From the NCBI GenBank assembly GCA_031370485.1, contig JANMQK010000249.1:1-15176 (forward strand): 15,176 nucleotides of DNA, written 5' to 3'. The notes below the pieces were generated by a model, which saw nothing but the letters and a program-made list of their open reading frames with translations, searched no databases and was not told where the DNA came from. Both the position numbers and the translations under genes were made by a program. Below are positions 9,115 through 15,176 of the stretch, in pieces (the first letter of the stretch is position 1; every line of letters begins with the position of its first letter). This stretch comes from JANMQK01 sp031370485. GTDB taxonomy: Bacteria > Acidobacteriota > Polarisedimenticolia > Gp22-AA2.

Positions 9115-9771
9115 ATGCCGCAGATCTTCCATCGCAGCACGAACACCCTGTCGCGCTTTACCATCTACGCGGCGGCGTTCCTGCTCGCGGGGCTCATGTG
9201 GATCGTGATGGCGGTGGCGCGCTCGCCCTACACGACCGGCCAGGGGGTCGTCCTGGAACAGCCGGTGCCGTTCAGCCATGAGCACCACGTCGCGGGGCTC
9301 GGGATCGACTGCCGCTACTGCCACACGTCGGTCGAGACCTCCGCATTCGCGGGGATGCCGCCCAGCGCCACCTGCATCAACTGCCACAAGATGATCTGGA
9401 CGAACAGCGCGATGCTGGAGCCGGTGCGCGCGAGCTTCCGCACCGGGCAGCCGCTGCGCTGGACGCGCGTCAACGACCTCCCGGATTTCGTCTTCTTCAA
9501 CCACAGCATCCACGTGGCCAAGGGGATCGGCTGCGCCTCCTGCCACGGGCGTGTCGACCGGATGCCGCTGATGTACCAGGCGGTCTCGCTGCAGATGGAA
9601 TGGTGCCTCGACTGCCATCGCCGGCCCGAGAACCATCTGCGGCCGCGCTCGGAGGTGTTCAACCTGGGCTGGCAGGCGGACGATCAGCAGGCGCTGGGAA
9701 AGCGCCTGGCCCGGGAGTACAGGGTCCGCAGCGTGTCCGACCTGACCAGTTGCTCGACCTGCCACCGCTAG
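9115..9771 (+). CDS. actA: ActA: pentaheme cytochrome c subunit of alternative complex III
   Basis: The protein has 218 residues and exactly five CxxCH heme c motifs: CRYCH (66-70), CINCH (87-91), CASCH (140-144), CLDCH (164-168) and CSTCH (213-217). A single N-terminal hydrophobic helix (about 16-35, IYAAAFLLAGLMWIVMAVA) anchors it, with the heme domain on the periplasmic side. The conserved entry QPVPFSHEHHVAGLGIDCRY and the second FFNHSIHV segment are typical of ActA-type cytochromes. In ACIII this subunit takes electrons from the quinol-oxidising core through ActB and passes them toward ActE or an oxidase. The ATG at 9115 has GAGAGG 8 bp upstream. It is the first gene of the operon, with actB 8 bp after its stop. 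Confidence 0.96.
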   Translation: MPQIFHRSTNTLSRFTIYAAAFLLAGLMWIVMAVARSPYTTGQGVVLEQPVPFSHEHHVAGLGIDCRYCHTSVETSAFAGMPPSATCINCHKMIWTNSAMLEPVRASFRTGQPLRWTRVNDLPDFVFFNHSIHVAKGIGCASCHGRVDRMPLMYQAVSLQMEWCLDCHRRPENHLRPRSEVFNLGWQADDQQALGKRLAREYRVRSVSDLTSCSTCHR

Positions 9772-9779
9772 GGGGAATC

Positions 9780-12700
9780 GTGAGCGAACAGGATCGTCCC
9801 AAGCATGCATCGCCGGAGCGCCCCGGCCTCGCCGCGCTGCGCGGGCGGCTGGAGGGGGCCCGTGGTCCCGAGTTCTGGAGAAGCCTCGAGGAGCTGGCGG
9901 GGGACGAGGCGTTCCAGGAGCTGCTGCACCGGGAGTTTCCCCGGCAGGCGTCGGAGTGGACGGAGGGGCTCGACCGCCGGCGCTTCCTGCAGCTGGCGGG
10001 CGCGTCTCTCGCGCTCGCGGGCCTGGCCTGCACGCGCCAGCCGCTCGAACGAATCGTCCCGTACGTCAGGCAGCCGGAGGAGATCATCCCGGGGCGCCCC
10101 CAGTTCTACGCGACCGCGATGACGCTGGGGGGCTATGCCCTGGGACTTCTCGTCGAGAGCCACGAGGGGCGCCCGACCAAGGTCGAAGGGAATCCGCAGC
10201 ACCCGGCAAGCCTGGGTGCCACGAACGCCTTCGCCCAGGCCGCCGTCCTCGGCCTGTACGACCCGGATCGCTCGCAGCTTCTCCTGAAGCTCGGGGAGAT
10301 CAGCACCTGGGCCTCCTTCCTCGAGAGTCTGCGGGGCAGGCTCCAGGCGCAGCGGTCCCTCAAGGGGGCGGGTCTCAGGATCCTGACCGAGACTGTGACC
10401 TCCCCGACGCTCGCGGCCCAGATCCGCTCGCTTCTCGCGCTCTATCCGAAGGCGAAGTGGCACCAGTACGAGCCCGCGGGGCGCGACATGGCGAGGCTGG
10501 GCGCGCGCATGGCGTTCGGACGGTTCGTCGAGACCCGTTTCGACTTCGGCAAGGCGGACGTCGTCTTTTCCCTCGACGCCGACTTCCCCGCGGCCGGGCC
10601 GGGGGCGGTGCGCTACACGCGCGACTTCACCGATCGCCGGCGGCGGCGCGACGGACGGGCAGCACAGGGCCGTCTCTATGTCGTCGAGAGCGCGCCCACC
10701 CTCGCGGGCACGCTGGCCGATCACCATGTCACCGTGCGGGCCGGCGAGGTGCCGGTCCTGGCGCAGGCGCTCGCGGCGGCCCTGGAGGTGCCCGGGGTCC
10801 CGCGTCCCGCGGCCGCCCCTGCCTCGCCCTTCGTGACCGCGGCCGCCGCCGATCTCAGGGCGCATGCCGGCCGAAGCCTCGTCCTGGCGGGGGAGTATGC
10901 GCCGCCGGAGGTCCACGCGCTGGCCCACGCCATGAACCATCACCTGGGAAACGCGGGGGCAACGGTCCTTCACACCGACCCGGTCGAAGCCGAGCCCGTC
11001 GACCAGGCGGCGTCCCTGGGAGAGCTGGTGGGGGAGATGCGCGCGGGACATGTGGACATCCTGGCGATCCTCGGCGGCAATCCGGTGTTCACGGCCCCCG
11101 CCGATTTCCGCTTCGGCGAGGCGCTGGGCAAGGTGCCGCTCCGCATCCACCTGAACGGCGAGCGGGATGAGACCGCGGAGTACTGCCACTGGCACGTGCC
11201 GGAGGCGCACTTCCTCGAGGCCTGGAGCGACGCGCGGGCCCACGACGGCACGGCGACGGTGATCCAGCCGCTCATCGCGCCGCTCTACGGCGGACGGTCC
11301 GCCCACGAGCTGCTGTCGGTTTTCACGGACGATACGCCGCGATCGGGATACGACACCGTGCGCGATTTCTGGCGCGGGCGGACCGGGACCGCCGGGTTCG
11401 AAGCGTTCTGGCGCAAGGCGCTGCACGACGGTGTCGTGCCGGGGACCGCGCTGCCGTCCCGGACGTTACCGCTCCTGGCCTCCGCCGTCCCCGAGGCGGT
11501 CGCCGCGATTGCACTTGCCGGGGCGGCGGAGGCAAAGGCGTCCCTCGCCGGGCAGGAGACGTGCGAGCTTGTCTTCCGGCCCGACCCGACGATCCACGAC
11601 GGCCGGTTCGCCAACAACGGCTGGCTCCAGGAATTGCCGAAGCCGCTCTCGAGCCTCACCTGGGACAACGCGGCCTTCATCGGCCCGGCGGCCGCGGCGC
11701 GGACGGGCCTGGTGAACGGGGCGGTCGTTGAGATCGTCGCGGGCGGGAAAAGCGTTCAGGCCCCGGTCTGGATCCTGCCGGGCCACCCGGACGGCTCGAT
11801 GACGGTGACCCTGGGGTACGGCCGGAGGAAGAGCGGGCGCGTGGCGAAGGGGGCCGGATTTGATCCCTATGTCCTTCGCGACTCGACGGCTCCGTGGCTC
11901 CTGCCAAAGGTCTCCTTCCGGCCGACGGGGGAGCACCGCGCCCTGGCCGCCACCCAGCACCATTTCAACATGGAAGGGCGCGACCTCGTCCGCGTCGCGA
12001 CCCTCGAGGAGATGCGGGCCGACCCCGAGTGTATAAAGAGGATGGGGGAAACACCGCCGAAGGACCAGAACCTGTACCCGGGCTTCGCCTACCCCGGGCA
12101 GGCCTGGGGCATGGCGATCGACCTCAGCGCCTGCACCGGCTGCAACGCATGTGTCGTCGCCTGCCAGGCCGAGAACAACATACCCGTCGTCGGCAAGGAG
12201 CAGGTGCTGCGCGGCCGCGAGATGCACTGGCTGCGGGTCGATCGCTACTACCAGGGGGACCCGGAGGACCCCGAGACCCACCACCAGCCGGTGATGTGCA
12301 TGCACTGCGAGCAGGCGCCGTGCGAGGTCGTCTGCCCGGTGGGCGCGACGAACCACAACAGCGAAGGCCTGAACGTGATGGTGTACAACCGCTGTGTCGG
12401 CACCCGGTACTGCTCGAACAACTGCCCGTACAAGGTGCGCCGGTTCAATTTCCTCAAGTACAACGACGAGACGACGCCCGTCCTGAAACTCCTTCATAAC
12501 CCCGACGTGACGGTGCGCTCGCGGGGGGTCATGGAGAAGTGCACCTACTGCGTGCAGCGGATCAACGAAGCCCGCATTGATTCCGAGAGGGAGGGGCGCG
12601 ACCTGCGGGACGGCGAAATCACGACCGCCTGCCAGCAGGCCTGCCCCTCGCAGGCGATCGTGTTCGGCGACATCAACGACGGGAAGTCGCGCGTCAGCGC

Positions 12701-12830
12701 CTGGAAGTCGGAACCATCGGGCTACGGCCTGCTCGAGGGGCTGAACACGCGGCCGCGCACGACCTACCTGGCGAAGCTGCGCAATCCGAACCCCGCGCTG
12801 AGGCCGGACAAAGGGCGCGACCGGGGCTGA
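9780..12830 (+). CDS. actB: ActB: molybdopterin oxidoreductase-like / iron-sulfur subunit of alternative complex III
   Basis: The protein has 1016 residues. The GTG at 9780 follows GGGGG at 5 bp; the frame is open further upstream, but only as a shadow of actA. Residues about 30-60 (FWRSLEELAGDEAF, HREFPRQASEW) form the extension typical of ActB before a late Tat signal, RRRFLQLAGASLALAGLAC (R66-C84). Cys84 could be a lipid-attachment site, though Gly at -3 is not a strong lipobox. Residues about 100-740 resemble a molybdopterin oxidoreductase catalytic chain; in characterised ACIII this half carries no molybdenum cofactor. The C-terminal ferredoxin domain has C785xxCxxCxxxC795, C840xxCxxxxCxxxC852, RC872VGTRYC878SNNC882, KC921TYC924 and C951QQAC955, matching the three [4Fe-4S] plus one [3Fe-4S] clusters of ActB. 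These clusters link the quinol site in ActC to the ActA hemes. actC starts 24 bp downstream. Confidence 0.96.
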   Translation: MSEQDRPKHASPERPGLAALRGRLEGARGPEFWRSLEELAGDEAFQELLHREFPRQASEWTEGLDRRRFLQLAGASLALAGLACTRQPLERIVPYVRQPEEIIPGRPQFYATAMTLGGYALGLLVESHEGRPTKVEGNPQHPASLGATNAFAQAAVLGLYDPDRSQLLLKLGEISTWASFLESLRGRLQAQRSLKGAGLRILTETVTSPTLAAQIRSLLALYPKAKWHQYEPAGRDMARLGARMAFGRFVETRFDFGKADVVFSLDADFPAAGPGAVRYTRDFTDRRRRRDGRAAQGRLYVVESAPTLAGTLADHHVTVRAGEVPVLAQALAAALEVPGVPRPAAAPASPFVTAAAADLRAHAGRSLVLAGEYAPPEVHALAHAMNHHLGNAGATVLHTDPVEAEPVDQAASLGELVGEMRAGHVDILAILGGNPVFTAPADFRFGEALGKVPLRIHLNGERDETAEYCHWHVPEAHFLEAWSDARAHDGTATVIQPLIAPLYGGRSAHELLSVFTDDTPRSGYDTVRDFWRGRTGTAGFEAFWRKALHDGVVPGTALPSRTLPLLASAVPEAVAAIALAGAAEAKASLAGQETCELVFRPDPTIHDGRFANNGWLQELPKPLSSLTWDNAAFIGPAAAARTGLVNGAVVEIVAGGKSVQAPVWILPGHPDGSMTVTLGYGRRKSGRVAKGAGFDPYVLRDSTAPWLLPKVSFRPTGEHRALAATQHHFNMEGRDLVRVATLEEMRADPECIKRMGETPPKDQNLYPGFAYPGQAWGMAIDLSACTGCNACVVACQAENNIPVVGKEQVLRGREMHWLRVDRYYQGDPEDPETHHQPVMCMHCEQAPCEVVCPVGATNHNSEGLNVMVYNRCVGTRYCSNNCPYKVRRFNFLKYNDETTPVLKLLHNPDVTVRSRGVMEKCTYCVQRINEARIDSEREGRDLRDGEITTACQQACPSQAIVFGDINDGKSRVSAWKSEPSGYGLLEGLNTRPRTTYLAKLRNPNPALRPDKGRDRG

Positions 12831-12854
12831 GAATCTCGAGGGAAGGACAAGGGC

Positions 12855-14218
<1,364 letters not shown>

Positions 14219-14222
<4 letters not shown>

Positions 14223-14764
14223 AGACGCCCGCGGTGCCGCGGCTCTACGGCCTGATGGCCGAGTTCTCCTCGCCCCACGACCTGCTGGCCGCGGCCGGGC
14301 GGGCGCGGCAGGCCGGCTACCGCCGGATGGACGCCTTCACGCCTTTCCCGATCGAGGAATTGAGCGAGGCCCTGGGCCACCGCAAGTCGCGCGTCCCGCT
14401 GATCGTCCTCGTCGGCGCGATCGTCGGCGCTCTCTCGGGCTACGCGCTGCAGTACTGGGTTTCGGCCGTGTCCTATCCGATCAACATCGGGGGCCGGCCG
14501 TACAACTCGTGGCCGGCGTTCATCCCGGTGACGTTCGAGCTGGCAATTCTCGTTGCCGGGATCTCGGCCGTCCTCGGCATGCTCGCTCTCAACGGGCTGC
14601 CGATGCCGCACCACCCGGTGTTCAATGTGCCGCGTTTCGCGCTGGCGTCGCGGGATCGGTATTTCCTGTGCATCGAGGCGCGCGACGCCAGGTTCGACCG
14701 CGCGGCGACGGGGGAATTCCTGAAAAGCCTCAAGGCGAGCGAGGTGTCGGACGTTGAGCTCTAG
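14219..14764 (+). CDS. actD: ActD: DUF3341 membrane subunit of alternative complex III
   Basis: The protein has 181 residues. A soluble N-terminal part (LYGLMAEFSSPHDLLAAAGR, then GYRRMDAFTPFPIEEL) is followed by two membrane helices (about 60-82 and 102-125) and a cytoplasmic tail with PMPHHPVFNVPRFALASRD. This is the DUF3341 layout of ActD. The subunit binds no cofactor and is thought to support the membrane core of ACIII. It starts at the ATG inside the ATGA overlap with actC, which fixes the start. Its 3' end overlaps the proposed TTG start of actE by 11 bases. Confidence 0.95.
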
Positions 14765-15176
14765 GCGTGCGGGGTGTCTTCTGACCTTTCTTATGCTGCC
14801 GCTTGCCATCGCGGGCTGCCGGCAGGACATGTACGACCAGCCGCGGGCCAAGCCGCTGGGGGAGAGCGATTTCTTCGCCGATGGGACGTACGCCAGGGTC
14901 CCCGTGGCCGGCACCGTGGCGCGCGGCGATCTCCGGGCCGACCGGAACTTCTACACGGGCATCGGCGCCAATGGAAAATTCATCACGGCGCTGCCGGTCC
15001 CGCTCACAGCATGGTTGCTGGAGCACGGGCGGGAGCGTTTCAACATCTTCTGCTCCCCCTGCCACGGGCGGGTCGGCGACGGCCGGGGGATGATCGTGCA
15101 GCGCGGGCTGAAGGCGCCCCCCTCCTACCACATCGACCGGCTGCGCGCGCCGCCGCCCGGCTACTTTTTCGACGTG
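14754..15176 (+). CDS. actE: ActE: monoheme cytochrome c lipoprotein of alternative complex III (3' partial)
   Basis: 141 codons are visible before the window ends. Starting at TTG 14754 gives a textbook lipoprotein signal: MSSRRAGCLL, then TFLMLPLAIAGC with Cys22 as lipidation site. The next residues, RQDMYDQPRAKPLGESDFF, are the characteristic ActE opening. The single heme c site is CSPCH (100-104), followed by GDGRGM. The axial Met should lie beyond the window edge. An ATG at 14793 would leave only MLPLAIAGC before the lipid Cys, too short for a signal with basic residues. GAGG at 14741-14744, 9 bp before the TTG, supports the upstream start. Translation is likely coupled to actD, which it overlaps. 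In ACIII this subunit is a periplasmic exit point for electrons. Confidence 0.93.
   Translation, partial: MSSRRAGCLLTFLMLPLAIAGCRQDMYDQPRAKPLGESDFFADGTYARVPVAGTVARGDLRADRNFYTGIGANGKFITALPVPLTAWLLEHGRERFNIFCSPCHGRVGDGRGMIVQRGLKAPPSYHIDRLRAPPPGYFFDV

Noticed and set aside
9768..11426. A 552-codon minus-strand frame opposite actB
   Set aside because: Antisense shadow of the molybdopterin-like domain; Arg/Gly/Glu-rich with no domain.

Overview
The window is a G+C-rich (roughly two thirds by eye) bacterial chromosome segment. It carries ten genes or gene remnants plus the first codons of an eleventh. It encodes most of an alternative complex III (ACIII, ActABCDE) respiratory operon. Other features are a MalQ-GlgB fusion for glycogen metabolism, a stand-alone proline dehydrogenase, and a secreted DUF4331 protein paired with a TPR lipoprotein. 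This suggests a Gram-negative, respiring heterotroph, for example from Acidobacteriota, Myxococcota or a related deep lineage. That placement is an inference from gene content, because no rRNA or tRNA gene is present.

Layout. Bases 2-2896 (+) are the 3' part of one continuous reading frame joining the C-terminal half of a MalQ-type 4-alpha-glucanotransferase to a whole GlgB branching enzyme; its start lies before base 1. Bases 2925-3179 (-) are the C-terminal stub of an outer-membrane beta-barrel protein. Bases 3184-3666 (+) are a broken DUF3179 gene. Bases 3704-4639 (+) encode proline dehydrogenase. This converges on a two-gene unit on the minus strand, DUF4331 protein (7296-5980) followed by TPR lipoprotein (5947-4667), with a good sigma70-type promoter at 7405-7433. 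Bases 7453-8034 (-) hold a GNAT acetyltransferase lacking its N-terminus. Bases 8029-8982 (+) hold an APC permease lacking its N-terminus. Bases 9115 to the window end (+) are actA-actB-actC-actD-actE, tightly packed, with actE cut by the window edge.

How the genes work together. ActA (pentaheme cytochrome c), ActB (iron-sulfur/molybdopterin-like), ActC (NrfD-like quinol-binding membrane subunit), ActD (DUF3341) and ActE (monoheme cytochrome c lipoprotein) are subunits of one quinol-oxidising complex. ActF and probably a terminal oxidase would be expected just downstream. The MalQ-GlgB fusion would couple rearrangement of linear alpha-glucan with branching. Proline dehydrogenase feeds electrons to the quinone pool, so it could supply ACIII, although nothing links their regulation.

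The most unusual structure is a pattern of decay. At two places (about 3180-3200 and 8011-8034) a minus-strand gene and a plus-strand gene meet head to head, and both have lost their 5' ends and the promoter region that should separate them. One of these four remnants (DUF3179) also has frameshifts and a stop. I found no CRISPR array, transposase, integrase, tRNA, rRNA or riboswitch, and nothing that is clearly a new biological system.
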